Source: Syngnathus acus (taxonomy: Eukaryota > Chordata > Actinopteri > Syngnathiformes > Syngnathidae). Taken from it: 64,000 nt of DNA. Below are positions 63,701 through 64,000 of the stretch, in pieces (position 1 is the stretch's first letter; the number at the start of each line of letters is the position of its first letter). The stretch is taken from the NCBI RefSeq assembly GCF_901709675.1, contig NC_051104.1, positions 2,047,001 to 2,111,000 of the forward strand. The letters are read 5' to 3'. The position numbers were made by a program, and so were the translations under genes. The notes beneath the pieces are model-generated. The model had not been told where the DNA came from. It was given only the letters and a program-made list of their open reading frames with translations, and searched no databases.

Positions 63701-64000
63701 GTAAGATTCATTCAGCCGCCGAATCGCCATGTTTGGATATTGCCTTATTTGGTGCTTTTAAATGGATTCGGAATCCTTATCAGGCTGTTCGTATTGTGCC
63801 TCGTGTTGAACGTGGAACAAAAGAAGAGATGATGAAAAATTCACTCAGATACAATTTCGACGGAGAGTTGCTCGGCTCGTCTGACAACTGAAGCGGAAAA
63901 TTGCCATCATCGTCAACAGCTCACATGCGGCAATTAAGTGTAGACAAGCTGGTGCAAGGCGACTTGACGTCACAAGACAGAAGCGAGGGCCCCTTTCCCA
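63701..64000 (+). other. Start of ankh intron 8
   Basis: There is no exon matching the remaining C-terminal third of ANKH in these 300 bases. Confidence 0.6.

Overview
The window reads as nuclear DNA from a ray-finned (teleost) fish, probably a percomorph with a compact genome. It carries seven vertebrate genes broken by short GT-AG introns, CpG-rich promoter-like stretches, fish-type interspersed repeats (a tRNA-derived SINE, hAT-like MITEs, an L2/CR1-like LINE fragment) and many A, T, C and CT tracts. There are no bacterial-type operons, phage genes or CRISPR arrays. The exon models below were spliced by hand. Every junction keeps the reading frame, and each spliced protein has about the length expected for its family.

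Layout, left to right: abcf2 (+, 1200-4323), an ABC-F ATPase; ezh2 (+, 6545-10916), the H3K27 methyltransferase of PRC2; asap1 (+, 14334-31741), a BAR-PH-ArfGAP-ankyrin-SH3 protein in 28 coding exons; a divergent eEF1A paralogue (-, 34678-32859) that most resembles the oocyte factor 42Sp50 (thesaurin a); cyrib/FAM49B (+, 40916-43618), a RAC1-binding inhibitor of WAVE signalling; myc (-, 57254-54843); and ankh (+, from 60428, running off the right edge), a multipass ATP/pyrophosphate-export protein.

The order asap1 - cyrib - (gap) - myc, with myc convergent on the other two, matches my recollection of human 8q24. There the cyrib-to-MYC interval is a large gene desert holding PVT1; here it is about 11 kb. 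abcf2 and ezh2 correspond to human 7q36 and ankh to 5p15, so the block joins three human segments. These genes are not a pathway. They are neighbours by descent, although asap1 (Arf), cyrib (Rac) and their targets all act on actin and membrane dynamics.

The points most worth a second look are: the 42Sp50-like gene lying between asap1 and cyrib, head-to-head with cyrib; an extra 112-nt intron splitting what I know as a single C-terminal MYC exon; a possible 69-nt in-frame cassette exon in asap1; a complete hAT-type MITE with a perfect 8-bp target-site duplication; and CTCF-like motifs around myc. Homology statements come from memory of family sequences and no database was searched.
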